DNA of 64,000 nucleotides. It comes from JAFGTP01 sp964498725 (GTDB taxonomy: Bacteria > Fidelibacterota > UBA2242 > JAFGTP01). The stretch spans positions 4,995 through 68,994 of the forward strand of contig CAZCHS010000007.1 in NCBI GenBank assembly GCA_964498725.1. Reading direction: 5' to 3'. Numbering within the stretch: position 1 is the stretch's first letter; the number at the start of each line of letters is the position of its first letter. The translations under genes and the position numbers were made by a program. Positions 1-8,457 of the stretch are shown here, in pieces. The notes under the pieces were generated by a model that made no database searches, was not told where the DNA came from, and saw nothing but the letters and a program-made list of their open reading frames with translations.

Positions 1-2
1 TA

Positions 3-1241
3 ATTGCGACTCTATTTATTATCACACTGGCCTGGGCTAAAAGTTATTATCCCCGCTCCAATGAAGCCGCATACCTGGAAACCACAGAACCCGGTATCGT
101 GATGATAAGGGCAACCGGCATTGGTATTGACAAGGAACACAGAAAACCGAAAAACAGTGAACTGGACAAAAGCGCGAACCTGGATGCCAGAAGAGCCGCT
201 GTTTGGTTTGTGCTGCTGGGAGGGTCTGATCCTTTGATAGGCAATGAAACAGAAAAAGCCCTGCTGGACCAATATCAGAAAGATTTTTTTAAAAAGAGCA
301 ATATCAAAAAATTTATTGCCTGGGAATCAGATTACTATGACAGCCGTATTCGCATGGGCGATAAACTCAAGATCACGAAGACAATTAAAGTGAACCGGCG
401 AATTTTGAAAGAAGAGCTGGTCAATCGCAATATTGTCACAGGAAAAGATGAAATCGTCCGGCAATTGGGACGGCCCAATATCATGGTCCTGCCGGAAAAG
501 AAAAAGGAGATGTCACAACTGGATTTACTGAAAACCGATGCGAACCTGAAAAAAGGCGCGGAAGTGATTGAATCCTATCTCAGCGCCGACGGCTACGAAG
601 TGGTTATCCCGGAACAGCAGGAAACCTTACAACAACTGGCCGCCGCGGAATTTGCGGTCTCCGGAATGGAAGAGGATTTCAGTTACATGATGGCCCTGTC
701 AGTGGGCAGTGATGTTTATATCACCTATACCATTGATATTTCAGAAAAAACCATCGGTACAACCAGGGTCAAAAAAGCCTCGGTAGGCTGTCGCGCCTAT
801 GAGACCACAACCGCCCGTTTATTGGGGTCAGAAACCGGTTATTCTCCCTCCAGAAACACATCGGATGCGGTACTGATTGAAGAGGCCATGAAAGATGCCA
901 TTGATAAAGTGATTTTGCGCGTCCTAGGTTACTGGGGAAAGGATCTGGAAAATGGTATTCAATACAAAATGATCGTCAAGGTCGATAGTGAATTTGATGA
1001 GTATGAAGCTGAAGATATTTTGTTTAATATTACTGATCTGATCGACAAAATTGCGACTGAGAAAAAGGAAAACATTTTCGCCGATTACACCCTTAACCTG
1101 AATATATGGTGCGACCGGGAAAAATATAGCGCCTCTTCTGACATTTATCGTGAATTGCGAAAAAAATATACAGGTAAAGGAACACTCCGGCGCGAAGTGA
1201 TCACACGAAAAATGATATTATTAAAAATTGTAAATGAATAA
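3..1241 (+). CDS. Secreted FlgT/LPP20-like hypothetical protein, 5'-truncated by window edge
   Basis: The reading frame is open from base 3. Upstream of the first internal ATG (99) it already encodes a hydrophobic stretch ending in LAWAKS, which looks like the end of a signal peptide, so the true start lies left of the window. The mature protein opens with a MIRATGIGID segment followed by an alanine/arginine-rich helix (NLDARRAAVWFVLLGG), a pattern seen in LPP20/FlgT-like envelope proteins. It is followed 3 bp later by a second secreted LPP20-like gene, so the two are probably co-transcribed. No catalytic motif was recognised. The family call is tentative; the secreted location is better supported than any function. 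Confidence 0.6.
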   Translation: MATLFIITLAWAKSYYPRSNEAAYLETTEPGIVMIRATGIGIDKEHRKPKNSELDKSANLDARRAAVWFVLLGGSDPLIGNETEKALLDQYQKDFFKKSNIKKFIAWESDYYDSRIRMGDKLKITKTIKVNRRILKEELVNRNIVTGKDEIVRQLGRPNIMVLPEKKKEMSQLDLLKTDANLKKGAEVIESYLSADGYEVVIPEQQETLQQLAAAEFAVSGMEEDFSYMMALSVGSDVYITYTIDISEKTIGTTRVKKASVGCRAYETTTARLLGSETGYSPSRNTSDAVLIEEAMKDAIDKVILRVLGYWGKDLENGIQYKMIVKVDSEFDEYEAEDILFNITDLIDKIATEKKENIFADYTLNLNIWCDREKYSASSDIYRELRKKYTGKGTLRREVITRKMILLKIVNE

Positions 1242-1244
1242 CAA

Positions 1245-2576
1245 ATGGAACATAAGATGAGATTAAAATTTATATACCGAATACTTTTCACACTGCTTCT
1301 TGCGGTTAGCCTGTTTGCAAAAATCCCCAAATGGGTCAGCGAAAACAGCCATCCGCAATACCCCTCAGAACAATATTTTCTGGGCATTGGAATCAGCGAA
1401 GACCGCACGGAAGCCGAAGACCTGGCCCGGGGCAACCTGATCAAAGAAATCTCCGTCAAGATCAGTTCCGAATTGGAAAATGTTGACAATGAGTTGATAA
1501 AAGATGGCGAAGTAACCACAACATCCCGCATGACCCAAAAAATTAACAGCGCTGTATCAGCCAATTTGGTGGGTGTGCAAATTGTCGAACTGGAACAAGA
1601 AAAAAAGAATTATTATGCCCTGGCAGCTTTGTCCAAAATGAAATATTTCACCACTTTGGAAATCAAAATGGACGAGGCCGCCCAGCAGGTCAAAAACCTG
1701 ATGAATGACAGTGACAATCTGCAGGAAGAAGGCTTCCTGTTGACCGCCATTGACAACTATAATCAATGCCAGGCACTCTTGTCCGATTATTCCGAAAAAT
1801 CAGCCCTTTATACAGCTTTAACCGGCCGGAAATATGCCGCCCTGAAAGCGATTGACAGTTCCTCTGTCGCCATGAAAATACAACGGATCGTTGACAATAC
1901 TATACTATCTGTGGTTGACGGAAAAAACCAAACCGGTATCTCAGGCACTAAACTACCGGAGACCATTGTCCTGAAAGTCCTTTATAAATCGCCCCTGCAC
2001 AAAGAAGTTCCGGTACAGAATCTGCCGGTAAAGATTGCCTATAAAAATGGCGACAAAATCGATAAAATTACGACAGGTACCGACGGAAAATTATTTATCA
2101 ATATTACCGCCGTCCCCACCGATGAAACCGGTAAAGAGGGAAAAGTCATTTTTCAGGCGGTTTTTAATAATGTAAAATGGGACACACAATTGCCAGCCAC
2201 AACTCTCAGCTACCAGGTAGAAACCACCCAGGTGACTTTCGCAATCGTGGTTGATAATGCCGCACTGCAAAAAAAACTTGCCGGTATGATTGCCGAAAAC
2301 GGGTACTCGGTTTCATCTAAAGGTGATTTTCTAATTAATGCCAACACAATGGTGGAAGATGAAAAAGTAATTGAATCACCCTTTGGCAAAATGTATATGG
2401 TGAAGGTATCCGCCAATTTTAATATGGTCGATAATAACAATCAAACTATTGCATCGCTTCAAACCAGTGGCCGTGCAACAGAAAAATCAGCCGAATTAGC
2501 ACGTCAAAGTGCCGTGAAGAATATAAAAATAAACCGTAAAGACTTAATTGCATTCCTTGCAAAAGCAATTGATTGA
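1245..2576 (+). CDS. LPP20-family secreted protein
   Basis: 443-aa protein with a clear N-terminal signal peptide (hydrophobic core ILFTLLLAVSLFA). It is followed by IPKWVSEN and a FLGIGISEDRTEAEDLARGN segment typical of LPP20-family envelope proteins, in which the substrate-free fold is built from a sheet plus an alanine-rich helix. Residues of roughly 230-330 look like an Ig-like or carbohydrate-binding-like beta domain, and a second LPP20/FlgT-like alpha-beta unit follows to the C-terminus. ATG 1245 and ATG 1257 are both possible starts; 1257 gives a more compact signal peptide. The gene lies in a run of four similar genes on the same strand. The molecular role is unknown; an outer-envelope or secretion-associated role is inference. 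Confidence 0.7.
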   Translation: MEHKMRLKFIYRILFTLLLAVSLFAKIPKWVSENSHPQYPSEQYFLGIGISEDRTEAEDLARGNLIKEISVKISSELENVDNELIKDGEVTTTSRMTQKINSAVSANLVGVQIVELEQEKKNYYALAALSKMKYFTTLEIKMDEAAQQVKNLMNDSDNLQEEGFLLTAIDNYNQCQALLSDYSEKSALYTALTGRKYAALKAIDSSSVAMKIQRIVDNTILSVVDGKNQTGISGTKLPETIVLKVLYKSPLHKEVPVQNLPVKIAYKNGDKIDKITTGTDGKLFINITAVPTDETGKEGKVIFQAVFNNVKWDTQLPATTLSYQVETTQVTFAIVVDNAALQKKLAGMIAENGYSVSSKGDFLINANTMVEDEKVIESPFGKMYMVKVSANFNMVDNNNQTIASLQTSGRATEKSAELARQSAVKNIKINRKDLIAFLAKAID

Positions 2577-2600
2577 TAATTTTTTCGAAAGGAGAAAAAA

Positions 2601-3152
2601 ATGAGAAAATTCTTAGTCGTATTAATGATGGTTCCCTTAGCCCTTTTCTTAATGAATTGTGGCGGCAAACCAAAAGCAAAACTGAATGATATCCCCGATT
2701 GGTATCTGAATCCGCCACAGGCAGAAGATGCTATTCTGGAAGCCGGCGACGCTGTCAAACACAGCATGGGATTGGCAAAAGAAGCTGCCGATGCCAGAGC
2801 CAGAGACGCGATTGCACGAACAATTGAAGTGAAAGTCAACTCCATGTTCAAAAACTTCATGCAGGAAAGTGGTGTTGGTGAAGAAGCAGAAGCACTGGAA
2901 TTTACTTCTTCTGTCAGCAAGCAGATCACTGCCAATGTCCTGCGTGGCGTTCGCATCACACAACGTGACATGCGGCCCGAAGGCAACATGTACCACGCTT
3001 ACTCACTGGCGCAATATGACCTGAACAGCCTGGTTCAGGAATCCCTGAATGCTGCCAGAAAACAAAAAGCGCTGTACAATGAAGCCAAGGCAAACCTGAG
3101 TTTTCAGGAACTGGAAAAAGAAATTGAAAAGCTGGAAAATCTTGAAAATTAA
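2601..3152 (+). CDS. LPP20-family lipoprotein
   Basis: 183-aa lipoprotein. The signal peptide ends in a lipobox (LFLMNC, lipidated Cys at about residue 20) followed by GGKPK. The mature part starts with IPDWYLNPP and an AGDAVKHSMGLAKEAADARA helix, the hallmark arrangement of LPP20-family lipoproteins, and ends in a charged coiled-coil-like tail. A good ribosome site (AAGGAG) sits 7 bases before ATG 2601. It lies 24 bp after the previous LPP20-like gene, and a rho-independent terminator follows directly, so it closes this transcription unit. Function is unknown; such proteins are usually outer-membrane or periplasmic anchors. Confidence 0.8.
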   Translation: MRKFLVVLMMVPLALFLMNCGGKPKAKLNDIPDWYLNPPQAEDAILEAGDAVKHSMGLAKEAADARARDAIARTIEVKVNSMFKNFMQESGVGEEAEALEFTSSVSKQITANVLRGVRITQRDMRPEGNMYHAYSLAQYDLNSLVQESLNAARKQKALYNEAKANLSFQELEKEIEKLENLEN

Positions 3153-3161
3153 TTTGATCCC

Positions 3162-3198
3162 AAAAAGTCTCACCGCTTAAATGTGGTGAGGCTTTTTT
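3162..3198 (+). terminator. Rho-independent terminator after the lipoprotein gene
   Basis: AAAAGTCTCACC pairs with GGTGAGGCTTTT (one G:T wobble) around a loop of about 10 bases and runs into TTTTTT. It lies 10 bp downstream of the lipoprotein stop codon and before the next start at 3206. Confidence 0.85.
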
Positions 3199-3205
3199 CC
3201 TGTTT

Positions 3206-3958
3206 ATGAAAAAAATATTCCTCATATTAATCCTGACATCATCTTTATTTGCCCAAATTCCACACTGGTTTAAAAATCTTCCGGAATCACCCCCCGGCGT
3301 CTATTTGGCAACCGGAATAACCGGCAAATATTTTAACATGAAAACCGCGCGTGACATTGCGGTTCATCAGGCTGTAAAATCCATTGCCAAACAAAAAAGT
3401 GTTGACCTGATTTTTGAATTAACAACAAAATCTGACGGCAGATTCATCATCGGCCGCCCGGACTTTGAAGAAATATATGAAGAGATTTATTACACCACCA
3501 TTATGGAAAATCACAAAATCATTGATTCGGTTTTTACTCATGAAAGTTGTTTTTACCTGATTCAATATCCGGCCGATGCAAAGCCGGTAAAAGTTAATCA
3601 TGGTCTGGTGGCATGGGGTGAAAAACCCGGCTGGGTCCTTCAGTCGCCGGCAGCTCCGGACTTTCATTACGGAATAGGTGCTGTAGCCCGCTACAGGCGG
3701 ACAACCCGGGGATGGCAGGACGCCGATGCCCTGTCGCGCTTTGACCTGGGAAAGGCTCTTTTTCTGGAAGTGGAAACTATCCGGGAAGAAATACGAACCA
3801 ATAATTACACCATCACCAAAACTTTTTCGGAGCAGTTTTATAATCTGACCCTGAAAAACTGTGCTGTTATCAAGCGCTGGTATGATGCAGAAACCGATCA
3901 GTACTACTCCCTCTCTCACCTACCCAAAAAATCCTTTAACATCAATCTTTCCAACTAA
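3206..3958 (+). CDS. Secreted LPP20-like protein
   Basis: 250-aa protein with an N-terminal signal peptide (KKIFLILILTSSLFAQ). The sequence IPHWFKNLPESPPGVYLATG and a following MKTARDIAVHQAVKSIAKQ helix repeat the same LPP20-like pattern seen in the three genes upstream, and a second copy of the pattern (KPGWVLQSPAAPDFHYGIGA with an ALSRFDLGKALF helix) follows in the second half, so the protein seems to hold two such units. It starts only 8 bases after a terminator, so it depends on read-through or on a promoter overlapping the hairpin. No enzymatic motif was seen. Confidence 0.65.
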   Translation: MKKIFLILILTSSLFAQIPHWFKNLPESPPGVYLATGITGKYFNMKTARDIAVHQAVKSIAKQKSVDLIFELTTKSDGRFIIGRPDFEEIYEEIYYTTIMENHKIIDSVFTHESCFYLIQYPADAKPVKVNHGLVAWGEKPGWVLQSPAAPDFHYGIGAVARYRRTTRGWQDADALSRFDLGKALFLEVETIREEIRTNNYTITKTFSEQFYNLTLKNCAVIKRWYDAETDQYYSLSHLPKKSFNINLSN

Positions 3959-4075
3959 AAGCCGGGAACAGCGCCGGAGAAGAATATAATTACAAAGCCG
4001 GAAAAATTGTGGGTGGTAACCAGGCAATCCTGTTTCTGTCATTAAGGTATAAAATCGAATACGGAAGGCAGTAAA

Positions 4076-7051
4076 TCAGATAATCTCAAGACGCTTCAGA
4101 ATACTCTCAATATTCCGCTTGTTATTATTCATAGCGGCAATAATTTTTTCCTTGAGGTCTGTGGGTGTTTCTATTTTTTCCCGTCTTGATTTTGAAATGG
4201 GGTCCATGATGGTGCCCAGATATTTTTCCTGCAAAAGATCGTCATCGGAAACCATAATATGGTATAAATCGCGAATGTATTTCAGAAAATAATAATCCAT
4301 GAATAATTGATTAAACTGTTCTTCCCTATTCTTGACCTTATTGGAAATAACAGTGAATAATTTGGTAGAAATAGGATCCGGGATTTTGTAATAAGCTTTC
4401 AGGACAAACAGAAAGTTTTCCAAATCACGCAAACCGCCGGGGGATTCTTTGATATCAATCGGGGGGACCTGCTGGTGATAGGAATTTCGTGAGTGCATTT
4501 CTTCCAGCAATTGTTTGATAAAATGATCATTCTGATCAAAAATGTAGGGCTTGACAATTTTTTCATTAAAGGCCTGGGTAAAGCGGGAATTGCCGACAAT
4601 CATTCTGGAACCCAGTAATTGTGATTTTTCAATAAAAACTTCATCATCGGGAGTTTCAAATAACTCGATCAATTGTGAAAAGGTTGTGATATAATTCCTG
4701 AACCGGTCAGCAAATTTGTAATGAGGCATAATGGAACGCCGAATAATATGTTTATTCATCAGCATCACAATATCATTGGCAAATTTGATCATCTCTTCGT
4801 CATCGGAATTGAGTAAAATGATGAGATCATAATCATCATCAAAAGCCTGGCTTCGGGCATGGCCGCCGGCGGCGTAGACCGCCAACAGGTCTTTGGTCAA
4901 AGGCTTGTTTTTAAATTTTGTTATCACCTGCTCGCGGCAGAGTTCAAAAAGAATTTGCAGGTAATTATCAGAAAAAGTTGTGAATTCACGATTGATCACG
5001 CCAAAAAAAGTCCCGTTAATGGCATTGATTCCAAGGCGCATAAATTCAAAATCATAGTAACTGTTCAGTTTTTCAATCCGTTCATCGATACTGCTGAAAT
5101 TATCAATATTTCCCAACAATCCTTCTGTCAACTTGCGGAACTTCATAGGGTTATTAAAGTCAATCAAATAACTGTGGTAGGTATTGAACACACGGTTAAG
5201 AAACCGTTTAAAAAAGTAACTGGAGTTATAGTGTAATTTGCAAAGGCTCAGTAATTTTTTACGGGACTTGTTTACCTCCGGGTCCATGATCGGCAGATTC
5301 AATGTGTCAATAAGGTATTTCACCAATACTTCATTGAGCAATGAAATAAAATTGTACATCTTTTTAGGATGATAATCGAGCACTTTTCCAAAGTTGCCGA
5401 TATCCCGCAGTCGTGACTTGATGTTACGAATAAAATAAGCGAGAAAATCCTGGCAAATATCGGATTCAATAAAGAGCGGGTTTTTCGCTTTTATAGTGGT
5501 AAACAAGGAAATCAGCGTGTAAGGTGAGCGTGCGCCCCATTTGATATAGGAATTATAGACATTCTGCAACTCATCTTTGGGAATTTTCTTGAGGTCATCG
5601 ATAAACCGGTCAAGGACTCTGGAATCGTTCCGGTCCATCGCCATCAGAATATCATCCCAAAACCGGGTTCCGCTAAAAAAGCCTGTGGATTTAATAAAGT
5701 CCTTGGGCAGATTTTTAGTGGACATCGATTTTTCACGCTCACTGTTGGTAGTATTAAAATAAGAAAAGATCGTAATTTTACCCAGGTGCTGAGTAATATG
5801 GCGGACGATCCGTTTGGCACTGTATTGGGCCACTTTGACCTGATCCTGATAATGGATCAGCAATTGCGTGACAGCGCTGGCATAGCTGGTGTCCTCATAT
5901 CCCATATAAAAAGCCACCCGCTGAAGATTATCCAGCATTCCTTCTTCTTCCAGTGAAATCTCTTCTTCCTGCACCACATAAAGCTGATAAAGAAAGCGAA
6001 AAGCCTCAATAAAAGTAAAGGAACGGTAAAGAGAATAGAGATCATCTTTTTGTTCGGGAATTTCGTCGATCAGGGAGATCAGGGCGTCCAGGCTGGTTCC
6101 CTGAGTAATGCCCTTCCAGGTGCGCAGCGCGAAGACAATGGCTTTGATCAGCCGGAGGGCATCTTTTTTGGGATTCAGCAGGTTTTCTACCGGAACCCGC
6201 ATGATCAGATCATTGATTTCCCCGAGTAATCCACGCAAATATCCTTCATGATACTTATTGTCCTTACCTTCACGATAAAAATAGCGATCGATCAGTTCGT
6301 GCTTAAAATCATCAAAAATTGCGAAATCCCCCAAGATCGGAACAGCATTGAGCATTTCACTGATCAGGACAAAACTGGTGATCTTGTCATCCAGCAGGTC
6401 ATGATATTCCTGAATTGAAGCGGAGTATCCCCGCCCGCCCACATGTTCGGAAAGATGAAAATGCAGGGGACTGGCATGTTTTAACATCTCGCGGTTTAGC
6501 TTCGCAAAGGCGGAAGTCAAAACATCACGGCCTCCTTTGCCACGGTCAATTACACCCAGGTCAATATCATCCTGATCCACTTTCGTACCCACGCCACACA
6601 CCATAAAAGGGGGCACCTCTTTGTCTTCCATAAAGAGTTTTAATAGAACCCGCATATAAGCGCCGGACAACAGACGAAAATCATTCCCCGTCCTGGTCAA
6701 AAAGGAATGAAACACATTATATTTACTGGTGGAGGTAATCGAAAGTTTGAGATTCAAAACGTCCACGGCCTTAAAATTAAGCATCAGAAACTGAATGGAA
6801 TAATAGCACCCCAGAAGGTCAAGAACGGTTTCCTTGTCACTGATATAAGAGGCGATTTTGTTCATCACCTCTTCCGGATTCGTGGAAAAACGGTGCAACC
6901 GAGTTTGATCGGCCAGTTGGTTTTCTTCGATCAATGAAAAGAGCGTATCAAAATGCTTTTCTATGTAAACCAGATATTTATGGTGATGATTGCCGAGATT
7001 ATTGACTCGACTCAACAGTTCAATAGAAAAGGAATTGATATGCTCTTTCAT
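4076..7051 (-). CDS. Large protein with two GlnD/GlnE-like nucleotidyltransferase modules
   Basis: 991-aa cytosolic protein. Around residues 720-745 it has a Pol-beta-type nucleotidyltransferase signature (AAGGHARSQ followed by FDDDYDLIIL), and near residue 867 DIKESPGGLRDLEN, which closely resembles the conserved segment of PII uridylyltransferase GlnD. The N-terminal half has a related signature near residue 152 (CGVGTKVDQDDIDLGVID), giving two modules as in the GlnE adenylyltransferase. I see no HD phosphohydrolase or ACT domains, so it is not a canonical GlnD. It starts 15 bp after korC on the same strand and is probably the last gene of that operon. The target protein is unknown; a role in signalling linked to 2-oxoglutarate is inference. 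Confidence 0.65.
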   Translation of the reverse strand: MKEHINSFSIELLSRVNNLGNHHHKYLVYIEKHFDTLFSLIEENQLADQTRLHRFSTNPEEVMNKIASYISDKETVLDLLGCYYSIQFLMLNFKAVDVLNLKLSITSTSKYNVFHSFLTRTGNDFRLLSGAYMRVLLKLFMEDKEVPPFMVCGVGTKVDQDDIDLGVIDRGKGGRDVLTSAFAKLNREMLKHASPLHFHLSEHVGGRGYSASIQEYHDLLDDKITSFVLISEMLNAVPILGDFAIFDDFKHELIDRYFYREGKDNKYHEGYLRGLLGEINDLIMRVPVENLLNPKKDALRLIKAIVFALRTWKGITQGTSLDALISLIDEIPEQKDDLYSLYRSFTFIEAFRFLYQLYVVQEEEISLEEEGMLDNLQRVAFYMGYEDTSYASAVTQLLIHYQDQVKVAQYSAKRIVRHITQHLGKITIFSYFNTTNSEREKSMSTKNLPKDFIKSTGFFSGTRFWDDILMAMDRNDSRVLDRFIDDLKKIPKDELQNVYNSYIKWGARSPYTLISLFTTIKAKNPLFIESDICQDFLAYFIRNIKSRLRDIGNFGKVLDYHPKKMYNFISLLNEVLVKYLIDTLNLPIMDPEVNKSRKKLLSLCKLHYNSSYFFKRFLNRVFNTYHSYLIDFNNPMKFRKLTEGLLGNIDNFSSIDERIEKLNSYYDFEFMRLGINAINGTFFGVINREFTTFSDNYLQILFELCREQVITKFKNKPLTKDLLAVYAAGGHARSQAFDDDYDLIILLNSDDEEMIKFANDIVMLMNKHIIRRSIMPHYKFADRFRNYITTFSQLIELFETPDDEVFIEKSQLLGSRMIVGNSRFTQAFNEKIVKPYIFDQNDHFIKQLLEEMHSRNSYHQQVPPIDIKESPGGLRDLENFLFVLKAYYKIPDPISTKLFTVISNKVKNREEQFNQLFMDYYFLKYIRDLYHIMVSDDDLLQEKYLGTIMDPISKSRREKIETPTDLKEKIIAAMNNNKRNIESILKRLEII

Positions 7052-7066
7052 TGGAAATAATCTATA

Positions 7067-7624
7067 CTATGCGTTTTCTTTGAGCCATTCGTCCGCCAGG
7101 TTGATACCTTCATGAAGAGCCTTAAGATTGATTTCTTCAGTTCCTTTAGGTACACGGGCTTTGATGGCATGCTGTACCGATTCCAGGGAAACGATATCGG
7201 AAATTTTTACAATAATTCCCAGGGCGATGATATTGGCCACAATAAATTTCCCAAGTCTTTCGGTAGCGGATTGAATAATTGGAATTTTGACGACTTTGTA
7301 ATTGCCTTGCGGAATATCCTTGACCATTTGAGAATCCACGATCAGGGTACCATCGTCATTAAGGTCTTTGATGTACTTGTCACAAGCTTCCTGGGTCAGG
7401 GCCAGCAGAATATCAATATTCTCCGCTTTAGGATAATCAATATCCCCATCGGAAATAATTACTTCCGAACGGCTGGCACCGCCGCGGGCTTCCGGTCCGT
7501 AGGATTGACTTTGTGTCGCATTCAATCCTTCGTAAATGGCTGCCGCTTCTGCTAATACTTTACCTACCAGGATCAGGCCTTGTCCGCCTGAGCCACTTAA
7601 TCTAATTTCATATCTGAATGACAT
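7067..7624 (-). CDS. korC: 2-oxoacid:ferredoxin oxidoreductase, gamma subunit
   Basis: 185-aa gamma subunit of the 2-oxoacid (probably 2-oxoglutarate):ferredoxin oxidoreductase family. It opens with the family signature RLSGSGGQGLILVGKVLAEA and continues with QSYGPEARGGASRSEVI, which is highly conserved in KorC. The complex oxidatively decarboxylates a 2-oxoacid to an acyl-CoA and reduces ferredoxin in the cytosol. It lies 18 bp downstream of korB in the korDABC order. Substrate assignment to 2-oxoglutarate rests on the separate four-gene KorDABC arrangement and not on residues I could verify. Confidence 0.92.
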   Translation of the reverse strand: MSFRYEIRLSGSGGQGLILVGKVLAEAAAIYEGLNATQSQSYGPEARGGASRSEVIISDGDIDYPKAENIDILLALTQEACDKYIKDLNDDGTLIVDSQMVKDIPQGNYKVVKIPIIQSATERLGKFIVANIIALGIIVKISDIVSLESVQHAIKARVPKGTEEINLKALHEGINLADEWLKENA

Positions 7625-7642
7625 GCAAATTACTCCAATTCT

Positions 7643-8455
7643 TTATTTTTTAGCGTTTTGTTTGACAATAGAATAATTTTCTGTGTAATCAGGAATATTG
7701 CGGTCCACAAATACACCGGTCACGAGTTTGCCCTGCAATTCTTCTTCAGACAGGTCTTTGGCCCGTTCAATGGGAACCATATTTTTTTTCTGATACAGCA
7801 GCATATCAACACCGCGACGGCCGGTTTCTTTATTCATTTTTCCATAGGAAGTGGGACAGTTGGTATAGGCTTCTACGACAGAAAATCCTTTTTTCAGAAA
7901 ACAGGCTTTGATGTAGCGATCCATTTTTGCCACATGAAATGTAGTTGTGCGGGCAACATAGGATGCACCGGCAGCTTCCGCCAACCGGCTGATATCGAAT
8001 GCGGAATCAGGATTTCCATAGGGGGTTGTGGTTGAGCGTTTACTGGTGGGGGTTGTTGGTGAACACTGTCCCCCGGTCATACCGTAGATATTGTTATTGA
8101 AAACAACCACATTGATGTCCAGATTTCGGCGGGCCGCATGAATAAAATGATTGCCGCCGATAGCAGTTGCATCGCCATCACCAGTAACCACAATGACATG
8201 CAGTTTCGGTTTTGCCAGCTTCAGCCCGGTGGCAAAGGCGATGGCCCGGCCGTGGGTTGTGTGCAATGTGTTAAAATCAACATATCCCGGTGTTCTTCCG
8301 GAGCAGCCGATTCCTGATATTATGGCAATATTATCTTTCTCCCACCCAAGAGAATCGATGGTGCGCAAAATTGACTTCAGTATAATTCCATGGCCACATC
8401 CGTCACACCAAATATGTGGCATTTTATCTTTTCTGAGATATTGTAAATAATCCAT
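7643..8455 (-). CDS. korB: 2-oxoacid:ferredoxin oxidoreductase, beta subunit (TPP-binding)
   Basis: 270-aa thiamine-pyrophosphate subunit. Near the N-terminus IWCDGCGHGIILKS and GIGCSGRTPGYVDF are conserved in KorB. The TPP/Mg motif GDGDATAIGGNHFIHAARRN and the NNNIYGMTGGQCSPTTP segment lie at residues of about 90-135. Together with KorA it forms the active site where the 2-oxoacid is decarboxylated and CoA is acylated. The gene is preceded by korA with a 2-bp gap, indicating translational coupling. Length is normal for the family. Confidence 0.95.
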   Translation of the reverse strand: MDYLQYLRKDKMPHIWCDGCGHGIILKSILRTIDSLGWEKDNIAIISGIGCSGRTPGYVDFNTLHTTHGRAIAFATGLKLAKPKLHVIVVTGDGDATAIGGNHFIHAARRNLDINVVVFNNNIYGMTGGQCSPTTPTSKRSTTTPYGNPDSAFDISRLAEAAGASYVARTTTFHVAKMDRYIKACFLKKGFSVVEAYTNCPTSYGKMNKETGRRGVDMLLYQKKNMVPIERAKDLSEEELQGKLVTGVFVDRNIPDYTENYSIVKQNAKK

Positions 8456-8457
8456 GT

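Noticed and set aside
4859..5236. Plus-strand frame opposite the nucleotidyltransferase gene
   Set aside because: Shadow of the real minus-strand gene, with no family features.
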